In this document: one piece after another, positions 1 through 6,834 of the stretch | How positions within the stretch are numbered: position 1 is the stretch's first letter | Layout of the letters: every line of letters starts with the position of its first letter | Source of the DNA: Marinovum sp. | Lineage (GTDB): Bacteria; Pseudomonadota; Alphaproteobacteria; Rhodobacterales; Rhodobacteraceae | Assembly (NCBI GenBank): GCA_002711145.1 | Contig: PAHS01000038.1 | Location: 4,109 to 11,283, forward strand | Direction of reading: 5' to 3' | DNA length: 7,175 bases | Notes under the pieces: generated by a model | What the model was told of the DNA's origin: nothing | The model's database searches: none | What the model saw: the letters and a program-made list of their open reading frames with translations, nothing else | Translations under genes and position numbers: made by a program

Positions 1-2
1 GT

Positions 3-83
3 TCTGTGATAGTTGTGGGTATCGATGTGCGCAAGTGTTTTAAGAATATGCAGTCACTTTTATTCAAGGAGAGAGCGCTATAA
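3..83 (+). CDS. Possible C-terminal tail of an upstream gene (partial)
   Basis: A frame open from the left window edge ends at the TAA at 81-83 and gives 26 residues finishing in MQSLLFKERAL. It could be the last part of a gene that begins outside the window. Its stop would overlap the proposed ATA start of the next frame (80-82) as ATAA, which mimics the common ATGA stop-start overlap of coupled genes. I do not recognise the peptide. Another plus frame is open from position 2 to a TAA at 41-43, so the choice of frame is not secure. Confidence 0.2.
   Translation, partial: SVIVVGIDVRKCFKNMQSLLFKERAL
66..71 (+). promoter_or_regulatory. Shine-Dalgarno AAGGAG facing a non-canonical ATA codon
   Basis: AAGGAG is a strong Shine-Dalgarno core. 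The codon 8 bases downstream, at 80-82, is ATA. It opens a frame that begins with Thr-Lys and runs straight into a hydrophobic segment, exactly where an ATG would be expected. No ATG, GTG, TTG or CTG occurs in that frame between its upstream stop (41-43) and the GTG at 167. The site therefore bears directly on where the following gene starts, or on whether it has lost its start. Confidence 0.45.
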
Positions 84-700
84 CTAAGTTTATCTTTGGC
101 ATTGCTTTTGCGTTAATCTTAGGAGGTGTTGTTCTAAGTATTCCTGCAACTGTAAAAATACTTAAAGTGCAACAAAATGAATTGCCGAGTGAAGTGATAT
201 TAGAAGTTCCTTCTGGTTCAGAATTTGATCAATCTCGGCCTGATTTACCTCCAGTTGCACTTTATCAGCTGGAACCAGTGATAATGCCATTAAATAAAAA
301 TGTTTTAGTCCTTGAAACAGATCTGGACAATAAATTAACCGACCAAATTACAGCACCAGCCCTTGAGCCAAAGGCTGATGTGTTTGTTGACACTCTTAAT
401 GTAGGGACAGGTGAGCCTCCATCGAAACAGGGTCAGCTATTTCAACCTCAACCAAATGAAACTCGGCCTGTTCTTCCGTCTATTGCAAAAAATTTAGATA
501 CTTCTTCGGTGATAAGTGAGAGCCTTATAGAAAATCCATCTAATGTAATCATAAACCATAGTATAGACCCGATAGAATTTGATAAGACCGCAAATCCTGA
601 ATTGGATAATTTTAATCCAAGCCTTCCAACTGAGCCAAACGTACCTATTTTTGGGGTTAATCCAGTTGGTGATAACGTCCAAAATCTATCTGATAAATGA
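80..700 (+). CDS. Membrane-anchored Pro/Asn/acid-rich protein; probable deacetylase N-terminal remnant
   Basis: The frame is open from 44 to the TGA at 698-700. Read from the ATA at 80 it gives 206 residues: a short basic start, one hydrophobic segment (about residues 4-23, containing FGIAFALILGGVVL), then a long low-complexity region rich in Pro, Asn, Asp, Glu and Ser with no recognisable fold. The first ordinary start is the GTG at 167 (177 residues), but that removes the whole membrane segment and I see no good Shine-Dalgarno there. The anchor plus a linker containing VPSGSEFDQSRPDLPP resembles, from memory, the N-terminus of Rhodobacterales divergent polysaccharide deacetylases (PF04748 family), normally membrane-anchored envelope proteins of roughly 400 residues or more. 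No catalytic domain follows: the frame stops and trpE converges 72 bases later. It may be a decaying remnant, a truncated but expressed anchor protein, or a real gene using an ATA start. An unrelated envelope linker protein is also possible. Confidence 0.5.
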   Translation: MTKFIFGIAFALILGGVVLSIPATVKILKVQQNELPSEVILEVPSGSEFDQSRPDLPPVALYQLEPVIMPLNKNVLVLETDLDNKLTDQITAPALEPKADVFVDTLNVGTGEPPSKQGQLFQPQPNETRPVLPSIAKNLDTSSVISESLIENPSNVIINHSIDPIEFDKTANPELDNFNPSLPTEPNVPIFGVNPVGDNVQNLSDK

Positions 701-771
701 ATGTGTAGAGTTAATAAGCCTTCATAAGTTCTATTTTACAGCTCAAAACTTTCGAATTTTTATGAATTAAT
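701..771. other. AT-rich gap between convergent genes
   Basis: These 71 bases separate the stop of the plus-strand anchor protein from the stop of trpE on the minus strand. They are AT-rich. I looked for a GC-rich hairpin followed by a T run in both directions and found none; the only symmetry is short and AT-rich (for example TTCGAA). Transcription from either side must end without an obvious intrinsic terminator. I found no coding sequence here that continues the upstream protein. Confidence 0.6.
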
Positions 772-2277
772 CTAATCTTTGGAAGTTGCAAAAATGCCTG
801 CGTCAGCAGCAGCGCGCCTTATTGCGTTGGATTTATGCACTGTTTCCATGTACTCGTCTTCCGGTGTGCTATCGTAGACTACACCTCCACCTGCTTGAAT
901 ATAAAGCTTTTGATTTTTCAAAATAGCCGTACGCAATGCGATACACATATCCATGTCACCAGCTGCGCTGAAATAGCCAACGCCACCTCCATATACGCCT
1001 CTTTTTTCAGGTTCCAATTCATCGATGATTTCCATTGCTCTTACTTTTGGAGCGCCCGAAACTGTACCGGCGGGCATGCCTGCAAAAAAAGCAGATAATG
1101 CGTCATATTCTGGTGCAAGCTCTCCAACAACATTTGAAACTATGTGCATAACATGGCTATATCGTTCAATTATAAATTCTTCTGTTGGTGTTACTGTACC
1201 AATCTTTGATACACGTCCGACGTCATTCCGTCCTAAGTCTAACAGCATTAAATGCTCTGCTAATTCTTTTTTATCATTTAGTAATTCAATTTCTAGGGCT
1301 TTGTCTTGCTCAACTGTTTTCCCTCTTGGACGAGTTCCTGCAATTGGTCTTATTGTAATTTGATTATCAAATACACGGACAAGGATTTCTGGGCTCGCGC
1401 CAATAATTTGAAAATCACCAAAATTAAAAAAAAACATGAAAGGAGAGGGGTTTGTTCTGCGTAGCGATCGGTACAATGAAAATGGTGGTAAGTTGAAGTC
1501 CTGTGACCACCTTTGAGAGGGTACCACTTGAAAAATATCACCGGCTGATATGTATTCTTTGGCTTTCGCAACGGCTTTTAAATAATCAGCTTTCGAAAAG
1601 TTTGAAACTGGTGGATTTATATTTTTTGGATTTCCTAAATCTCTTGTTTCTGCAAGTTCTTTTTCAAGCTTTTTAATAGCGCTATTTATTAGTTTTGAGG
1701 CATTTTCATATGACTTTTTCGCATCACTGCCATCATCATGCCATGCCGGGGCCACCAATATTACTTCACCCTTGGCTCCGTCCAAGACAGCCACTATAGA
1801 CGGACGCAAGAAGACCCCATCCGGCAGTCCAATTGGATCAGGGTTTAAATTAGGAAGATTTTCTACTAAACGGATTGTATCATATCCCAAATAGCCAAAA
1901 ATACCCGCGCTTGACTGTGGTAAATTTTTAGGAATATCGATGTAACTTTCGGATAAGAGTTTTCTTAATCCGGTTAATGGATCTACATCATGTTTTTCAA
2001 AAACTCCAGATCCATCATGGTTAATTTTCTTGATATAATTTTCATTTCCCAAACACTTCCAAATTTTATCGGGGCGCATACCTATTATTGAGTATCGACC
2101 TCTAATTTCGCCACCTGTTACAGATTCAAGAATAAACGAATTTTCTTCCCCATCCGTTAATTTCATCATTAGCGAAACAGGCGTATCTAAGTCTGCTGCT
2201 AAACGGCAATAGACTAATTGATTTATGCCATTCTGATAATTTTTTTCAAAATCTTTGTATTCAGGGATAAGTTCCAT
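772..2277 (-). CDS. trpE: Anthranilate synthase component I
   Basis: TrpE converts chorismate plus ammonia to anthranilate, the first committed step of tryptophan synthesis, using ammonia from the glutaminase subunit TrpG. The 501-residue product is full length for the family. The N-terminal domain carries the ILES motif (residues 49-52), equivalent to the LLES tryptophan feedback site. The chorismate-binding domain (about 225-490) shows AGDIFQVVPSQRW (245-257), NPSPFMFFF (276-284), IAGTRPRGKT (312-321), LDLGRNDVGRV (346-356), HIVSNVVGEL (378-387), the AGTVSGAPK loop (403-411) and GGGVVYDS (463-470). These favour TrpE over the aminodeoxychorismate synthase PabB. It starts 8 bases after the ppiD stop with no clear Shine-Dalgarno, suggesting translational coupling. 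It is the last gene of the minus-strand group. No leader peptide or attenuator lies before it, and trpG, trpD and trpC are not adjacent. Confidence 0.96.
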   Translation of the reverse strand: MELIPEYKDFEKNYQNGINQLVYCRLAADLDTPVSLMMKLTDGEENSFILESVTGGEIRGRYSIIGMRPDKIWKCLGNENYIKKINHDGSGVFEKHDVDPLTGLRKLLSESYIDIPKNLPQSSAGIFGYLGYDTIRLVENLPNLNPDPIGLPDGVFLRPSIVAVLDGAKGEVILVAPAWHDDGSDAKKSYENASKLINSAIKKLEKELAETRDLGNPKNINPPVSNFSKADYLKAVAKAKEYISAGDIFQVVPSQRWSQDFNLPPFSLYRSLRRTNPSPFMFFFNFGDFQIIGASPEILVRVFDNQITIRPIAGTRPRGKTVEQDKALEIELLNDKKELAEHLMLLDLGRNDVGRVSKIGTVTPTEEFIIERYSHVMHIVSNVVGELAPEYDALSAFFAGMPAGTVSGAPKVRAMEIIDELEPEKRGVYGGGVGYFSAAGDMDMCIALRTAILKNQKLYIQAGGGVVYDSTPEDEYMETVHKSNAIRRAAADAGIFATSKD

Positions 2278-2285
2278 AACAGAAG

Positions 2286-4118
2286 CTATTGAAAGTTTAA
2301 GTGCACTGCATTTATGGCACTTTCGTCTACCGCAATACCTCTAGACTTCTGGATGTCTGAAATCATAATCCTGAAAAGGTCTTGAGACAGCGTCGATTTT
2401 ATTTGGGTTTTCAAAGTTTCTAAAATTTCTACTTCTTCCGGTTTTTCTGCAACCCCATCTTTAATTTCTAGAAGATGGATAATTGCATATGTATCATTTA
2501 GTTTTTCTATTCTGTATTCATCTTTACTCATCTCAAAAACTGTTGCGAGAATAGCGGGAGGCGTTTTGTCAGAAAAGCTGTCTCGAGCAATTTCTTCGAA
2601 TTGAGTCGATTCCATGGAAGCGATATCACCGTTCGATATATAAAGCTGCGCCTCATTTTTTAAAACTTCATTTCTTTTATCACTTATCCAATCATCAGAA
2701 ACTGTCTGATATACCTCATCAAGTGGCTTTAAAGCTGGTTCCAAAGTTTGATCTAATCGTAAGGCTGCCACCGATCCATCTGCCAAAGGTATTATTTTGG
2801 GGAAATCTGTAGCTGAAATTGCTGTCGCCTCAGCTCTAAAACCTTCAAATTTGGTTACTTCGTTATCTTCCATCTGCGGAGAATATGCGATTTCGTAGAG
2901 TTCAAGAGGTGTTTCGTTAGCTAACTCTTCTAAGGTCGCACCAGATGCTAGAAGGTCATCGAATTCCTCAGACAGTTTGGCAATTTCAGAAGTTGCCTCA
3001 GATAATGCCAATTCTTCGACCAGCTTTGCTTTAACAGAGTTAAATGTTGAAGTCTTAGCATCCTTAATTTCGACCAGTCTGAAAAGGCTTGGGCCCAGAT
3101 CGGTTTCAAATGGACCTACAACTTCATTTAAATTAGCTTCAAAAATACCATTTGCAGCAGCCTTAAATTCGGATTTTGTTAAAAAGCCTATATCAATTTC
3201 ATTTAGAGTAAGACCCCGAGCACTTACCAAGCTTTCAAAAGACGTATCTTGATTATTAATTGAATTTAATGCGTCTTCAGCCTCTTCTAACGTAAAAAAT
3301 ACAAGTTTCTCAGAGCGTCTTTTTTCTTTTTCATTAAACTCAGAAAACCGCTTTTCGTAGGCCTCTTCTAAATTGCTTTCTCCGATCTCTATTTTTTGAC
3401 TGAGCATTATCGGGGTTAATAGTACATAGGAGATCATTTTTGTCTCGGGTCTCATATACTGATCCGACTTATCTAAATGATATGCCATTAATTCTTCTTC
3501 AGTTGGCTCAGGATCAGGTTTATTTAAATCTTCCCAATTTAACGAAACTAATTCAAAGTCACGTGTCTGGAGCATATATTTTGCCATAATTTTCAAATAA
3601 CCTCCTGGAACTGTCACACCTTTAGTAATGCCTGACTGTAAGATCATTCTTGACGTTTCAGCTCTTGTTACATCTTCGTACATAGAAGGTGTCATGCCAG
3701 CATTTTCGAGTACAAATGTGTAGGTTTCTTTATCAAATTTTCCATCTAAACCTTGAAAAGCTGACGTCTTGCTTAAACTTGTCACAATTATTTCATCATT
3801 TACCGAGATACCGATACGTTTTGCCTCGTCCTCGAGGCTCTTTGCAGTGATCAGTTGGCTTAAAACATTTCCCGTAATACCAAAAGCTTGCGCCTGCTCA
3901 AATTTTATCTCTTGTCCCAATTGACTCGAAAAGCGACGCATTTCATTACTCAGGGCTCGGGCATACTCAGTGCTGCTAATTTCGGTCTGTCCAACCGATG
4001 CTACAGTATTATTTGAACTAGAAAAATTTACAGCGCCAAAGCCGCCCAAACCAATAATAACAAAGGTCATGAGAATCCAGGCGAAAGTCTTTCCTAATTT
4101 ACTTTTAGAACCTGCCAT
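2286..4118 (-). CDS. ppiD: PpiD/SurA-like periplasmic folding factor, inner-membrane anchored
   Basis: The 610-residue protein has the layout of PpiD, an inner-membrane-anchored chaperone that helps newly exported envelope proteins fold in the periplasm. It has a short basic N-terminus, a transmembrane segment (about 12-31, including AWILMTFVIIGLGGFG), a SurA-N-like helical chaperone region (about 35-190), a parvulin-type prolyl isomerase-like domain (about 245-352) and a long C-terminal region (about 375-610). Within the parvulin region, DIGFLTKSEF (309-318) and NEVVGPFETDLGPSLFRLVEI-type sequence (331-351) match the family. However, the usual Gly-x-His-Ile segment reads GPSLFRL, so the active-site histidine is absent and isomerase activity is doubtful, as reported for PpiD relatives. 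GAGGT (4123-4127) sits 4 bases before the ATG. The gene lies 25 bases after the aminotransferase stop and 8 bases before trpE. PpiD is preferred over SurA because of the N-terminal anchor and the length. Confidence 0.88.
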   Translation of the reverse strand: MAGSKSKLGKTFAWILMTFVIIGLGGFGAVNFSSSNNTVASVGQTEISSTEYARALSNEMRRFSSQLGQEIKFEQAQAFGITGNVLSQLITAKSLEDEAKRIGISVNDEIIVTSLSKTSAFQGLDGKFDKETYTFVLENAGMTPSMYEDVTRAETSRMILQSGITKGVTVPGGYLKIMAKYMLQTRDFELVSLNWEDLNKPDPEPTEEELMAYHLDKSDQYMRPETKMISYVLLTPIMLSQKIEIGESNLEEAYEKRFSEFNEKEKRRSEKLVFFTLEEAEDALNSINNQDTSFESLVSARGLTLNEIDIGFLTKSEFKAAANGIFEANLNEVVGPFETDLGPSLFRLVEIKDAKTSTFNSVKAKLVEELALSEATSEIAKLSEEFDDLLASGATLEELANETPLELYEIAYSPQMEDNEVTKFEGFRAEATAISATDFPKIIPLADGSVAALRLDQTLEPALKPLDEVYQTVSDDWISDKRNEVLKNEAQLYISNGDIASMESTQFEEIARDSFSDKTPPAILATVFEMSKDEYRIEKLNDTYAIIHLLEIKDGVAEKPEEVEILETLKTQIKSTLSQDLFRIMISDIQKSRGIAVDESAINAVHLNFQ

Positions 4119-4143
4119 TTTTACCTCGAAGAATATAAAAAGA

Positions 4144-5376
4144 TCACTGTGCTTTTTTATGTTTTTTTTCGTTTACACGCTGATAGCTTAGGTTTTGCAG
4201 TCTTTCAAGCAAAGTAGTGATCTTATTGTTGTCAATATTAGCGAATGCAATTCTGAATGATCTTGAACCAAGGGGGTCCGTTTTGGGGTAGAACATAGTA
4301 CCTGGCATTAATAGAATACCCTCATCACGAAAAATTAATGGTGCTAGTATATTACTTCCTTCGAAGAACGGATGTTCAAGGAAAGCAAAATATGCTCCGC
4401 ACCCTTTTAAGGACCAGCCAAGCTCAGTCAAAGGATGAAATTTCTCTTTAAAATGTCTCGCTCTATCAAGAATTTCATTTCTACGTTCAGTTATCCAAGC
4501 GTCTAGATTATTCAAGCCCCAATTCGCGGCGTATTGGCCTAATTGTGCTGGACAAACAGTAAATGTGTCCAAAACCTTTTCTACTTCCAATAAATTTTGA
4601 TTGCTGGTCAGCAATGCTCCAACCCTGTGACCAGTCATTCGATAGGTTTTAGAAAATGAATAAAGGACTGTAAGTGTGCTATCCCAATCATTGTTTTCGA
4701 ATAAATCGTGCGGCTTAGAAGCTCTTGGATGAAAATCTTTATACGTTTCATCAAGTATTAAACGTAAATTGTTCGATCTGCATAGGTCAAAAAACTTTTG
4801 TAGAATATCATTTGAGTAAACACATCCTGACGGATTGTTTGGGCTGACCAGAACTATGGCACGAGTTTTTTTTGTTATCAGGGCCCTAGCTTTTTCAACT
4901 ATTGGGCTCATATTTCCATCGGTTTCAAGCGGCACAGTTCTAACACCGGCCATTTGCAGCCACATATGGTGATTGAAGTACCACGGCGTTGGAATTATTA
5001 CTTCATCGTTTTCATTAGTTAAAGCCGTAATAACGGCACAGAAAGCTTGATTGCAACCGCTAGTAATAGCCACATTTTTTTTACTTATTTGACCGTTATA
5101 TTGACTAGCCCAATTGCTGGCTAGACTTTCTCTGAGCTCATCTAATCCTAAAACTGGCCCATATGTGTTTATTGCGTTATCAGATAATACTTTATTCGCC
5201 ATAAACTCCAGCATTTTTGCCGGTGGTGCTTCAGTTGGTGCTGCCTGTGAAACATCTATTATTGGCTTAGATGGTTGTAAGTCAGGATTGGATATCCAAT
5301 TTTTCACTTCAAGAACTGGCGGTGCATCTACGCTTGTGGTACGTGTCGTTTTTACAACTTTTTCAGTAAATATCAT
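4144..5376 (-). CDS. Class I/II pyridoxal-phosphate aminotransferase
   Basis: This is a fold-type I aminotransferase of 410 residues, cytoplasmic and PLP-dependent; the substrate cannot be read from sequence. Visible features are the cofactor-loop region GPVLGL (73-78), TSGCNQAF (105-112), the aromatic stacking Tyr133 in PWYF, PNNPSG (179-184) with the cofactor-contacting Asn, DETY (209-212) whose Asp pairs with the pyridine nitrogen, the Schiff-base lysine in SFSKTYRMTGHR (Lys243), and the C-terminal carboxylate-binding Arg375 in SFRIAF. The chosen start at 5376 gives MIFTEK, which matches the MIFPE-like N-terminus I recall for Rhodobacterales homologues. It lies 7 bases after the gpt stop. 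An upstream ATG at 5412 would add 12 residues but overlap gpt by 29 bases. The protein ends in a lysine-rich tail. Adjacency to gpt is, as I recall, common in Rhodobacterales. Confidence 0.88.
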   Translation of the reverse strand: MIFTEKVVKTTRTTSVDAPPVLEVKNWISNPDLQPSKPIIDVSQAAPTEAPPAKMLEFMANKVLSDNAINTYGPVLGLDELRESLASNWASQYNGQISKKNVAITSGCNQAFCAVITALTNENDEVIIPTPWYFNHHMWLQMAGVRTVPLETDGNMSPIVEKARALITKKTRAIVLVSPNNPSGCVYSNDILQKFFDLCRSNNLRLILDETYKDFHPRASKPHDLFENNDWDSTLTVLYSFSKTYRMTGHRVGALLTSNQNLLEVEKVLDTFTVCPAQLGQYAANWGLNNLDAWITERRNEILDRARHFKEKFHPLTELGWSLKGCGAYFAFLEHPFFEGSNILAPLIFRDEGILLMPGTMFYPKTDPLGSRSFRIAFANIDNNKITTLLERLQNLSYQRVNEKKHKKAQ

Positions 5377-5383
5377 GACTGTC

Positions 5384-5887
5384 TTAATCTGTTCCTCTGT
5401 ATGGCTCAACATACTGCAAAGCCATATCCCATGGGAAAAATATCCAAGTATCCTGGCTTACTTCGGTGATAAAAGTATCTACCTGATTTCTTCCAAGTGG
5501 TTTTGCGTAAATAGTTGCCACGTGAGCATTGGGCATTATCGAGCGCACTGCTTCAAGTGTTTTGCCGGTATCTACTAAATCGTCGATAACAAGAACCCCT
5601 GAGCCATCTCCGGTTAATGCTGAATTTGGCGGTTTTATGACTGTTGGTTCAGTTTGAGTCTGATGATTATATGATTTTACGCTAATCGTATCGACCGTGC
5701 GAATATCCAATTCTCTGGCGATAATCATGGCTGGTGCCATACCACCTCTAGTGATTGCTACAACTGCTTTCCAAGCACCATTGTCTGGCCCCTGACCATC
5801 AAGCCTCCATGAAAGGGCTCTCGCGTCACGATGTAGCTGATCCCAGCTAACATGAAATCCTTTTTCATGTGGTAAGCGTTCAGACAT
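5384..5887 (-). CDS. gpt: Xanthine/guanine phosphoribosyltransferase
   Basis: Gpt transfers the phosphoribosyl group of PRPP to xanthine or guanine (and weakly hypoxanthine), making XMP or GMP in purine salvage. The product is 167 residues, slightly longer than the roughly 150-residue E. coli enzyme. The type I PRTase fold is visible: TRGG (46-49) in the pyrophosphate-binding loop, the PRPP motif [13 protein letters not shown] (98-110) with its paired Asp residues, the purine-contacting Lys129 in AKP, and the Gpt-type WIFFPWD (148-154) near the C-terminus. That last motif and the length favour Gpt over Hpt or Apt. Its ATG shares one base with the fabI stop (TAATG). A good Shine-Dalgarno (GGAAGGA) lies inside the end of fabI, so translation is probably coupled. 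The next gene starts 7 bases downstream. Confidence 0.95.
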   Translation of the reverse strand: MSERLPHEKGFHVSWDQLHRDARALSWRLDGQGPDNGAWKAVVAITRGGMAPAMIIARELDIRTVDTISVKSYNHQTQTEPTVIKPPNSALTGDGSGVLVIDDLVDTGKTLEAVRSIMPNAHVATIYAKPLGRNQVDTFITEVSQDTWIFFPWDMALQYVEPYRGTD

Positions 5888-6708
5888 TAATCTTTCCTTC
5901 CAGTAACAGCATCTATATCGGGAGCGTCAACAGCCTTCATACCTACAATATGATAGCCAGAATCAACGTGTAAAACCTCACCAGTGACGCCAGAACCTAG
6001 TTCTGAAAGTAAATACAAAGCAGATTTTCCAACATCATCGATAGTAACATTTCTTCTGAGTGGTGAATTAAGTTCGTTCCATTTCAATATGTATCTAAAG
6101 TCTCCGATTCCTGAAGCTGCCAAAGTTTTAATGGGACCTGCTGATACCGCGTTAACTCTAATGTTGTCTTTGCCCAAGTCTTCAGCCAAATATTTCACTG
6201 ACGTTTCTAATGCTGCTTTCGCAACCCCCATTACATTGTAATGGGGCATGACCTGTTCTGCGCCATAATACGTGAGGGTAAGCATTGAGCCACCATTTGG
6301 CATCAATTTTTCAGCCTGACGAGCTACCGCTGTGAATGAATATACCGATATATTCATTGTCATGTTGAAATTTTCTAAACTGGTATCAACGTATCTCCCA
6401 CGGAGCTCCGTTTTATCTGAAAAACCTATTGCGTGAACTAAAAAATCTAAGTGACCCCATTCTTTTTTAATTTCGGCAAACAATTTCAAAATGCTTGAAT
6501 TATCTGATACATCACATTCAATTAAGAAATCGGAGCCAACTTTTTCGGCAAGTGGACCTACTCTTTTTTTTAAAGCCTCTCCTTGATACGAAAAGGCCAT
6601 ATCTGCGCCTGCTTCAAAGCACGCTTTTGCTATCCCCCATGCTATCGATTTTTCGTTAGCCAACCCCATGATGAGGCCTCGCTTACCAGTCATTAATCCA
6701 GATGACAT
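5887..6708 (-). CDS. fabI: Enoyl-[acyl-carrier-protein] reductase (NADH)
   Basis: FabI performs the last reduction of each fatty-acid elongation cycle, converting trans-2-enoyl-ACP to acyl-ACP with NADH. It is the target of triclosan-type inhibitors. The 273-residue length is normal. This is an atypical short-chain dehydrogenase: the nucleotide-binding segment [19 protein letters not shown] (11-29) replaces the classical Gly-rich loop, CDVSD (65-69) and HAIGFSD (92-98) follow, and the catalytic pair is Tyr157 and Lys164 in [10 protein letters not shown] (Tyr-x6-Lys), with Tyr147 at the substrate position. [13 protein letters not shown] (189-201) is the characteristic substrate-loop region and VDSGYH (248-253) the C-terminal signature. 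A purine-rich GGGGGA lies 6 bases before the ATG. It is the first gene of the minus-strand group and faces pdxH across a divergent promoter region, an arrangement I recall as common in Rhodobacterales. Confidence 0.97.
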   Translation of the reverse strand: MSSGLMTGKRGLIMGLANEKSIAWGIAKACFEAGADMAFSYQGEALKKRVGPLAEKVGSDFLIECDVSDNSSILKLFAEIKKEWGHLDFLVHAIGFSDKTELRGRYVDTSLENFNMTMNISVYSFTAVARQAEKLMPNGGSMLTLTYYGAEQVMPHYNVMGVAKAALETSVKYLAEDLGKDNIRVNAVSAGPIKTLAASGIGDFRYILKWNELNSPLRRNVTIDDVGKSALYLLSELGSGVTGEVLHVDSGYHIVGMKAVDAPDIDAVTGRKD

Positions 6709-6834
6709 AAATATTCCCCCGAAAAGTAGCTTTATTAACGTTTAAGCTATGGTTAGAAGACCTTCAAGCCTGACAAATATTTTTTCGGCACTAGTTTGTA
6801 TTAAAAGAGCAGAGATCGTTAGTTGGAGTCATAA
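6709..6834. promoter_or_regulatory. Divergent promoter region between fabI and pdxH
   Basis: These 126 bases must hold promoters for both the fabI-led operon (minus) and pdxH (plus). One element could act as a -35 box on either strand: CTGACA at 6770-6775 on the plus strand, overlapped on the minus strand by TTGTCA. Neither reading has a convincing -10 box at 16-18 bases, so the start points are not assigned. GGAG at 6825-6828, 6 bases before the pdxH ATG, is a clear ribosome binding site. A short dyad near fabI is listed separately. Confidence 0.5.
6727..6749. promoter_or_regulatory. Dyad TAGCTT-N11-AAGCTA upstream of fabI
   Basis: Two perfect 6-base inverted arms, 6727-6732 and 6744-6749, flank an 11-base AT-rich spacer that contains AACGTT. 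The dyad lies about 19-41 bases upstream of the fabI start codon, where an operator or a weak leader hairpin could act. The arms are short and the region AT-rich, so chance is a serious alternative. I do not recognise it as the site of a known regulator. Confidence 0.25.

Noticed and set aside
48..83. Small frame starting at ATG 48
   Set aside because: It is 11 codons long and simply continues a frame open from the window edge, so it is not a separate gene.
494..682. 62-codon minus-strand frame under the linker protein
   Set aside because: No recognisable motif or homologue-like composition, and it lies fully inside the plus-strand frame.
579..770. 63-codon plus-strand frame overlapping the end of the linker protein
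   Set aside because: It reads as an out-of-frame shadow rich in Ile/Leu/Phe and shows no deacetylase motif, so it does not supply the missing domain by frameshift.
721..770. Possible terminator hairpin between the convergent genes
   Set aside because: Only weak AT-only pairing (CATAA with TTATG across a long loop, and the TTCGAA palindrome); no GC-rich stem followed by a T run.
835..1363. Plus-strand frames of 87 and 112 codons across trpE
   Set aside because: Antisense shadows of the strongly conserved TrpE catalytic domain, with no family features.
5377..5412. Extended aminotransferase start at the ATG at 5412
   Set aside because: It overlaps gpt by 29 bases and adds residues that do not look like the family N-terminus; the internal ATG at 5376 fits the spacing and homologues better.
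5114..5578. 154-codon plus-strand frame across the aminotransferase and gpt
   Set aside because: It runs antisense to two well-supported enzymes and across their junction; its sequence shows no domain.
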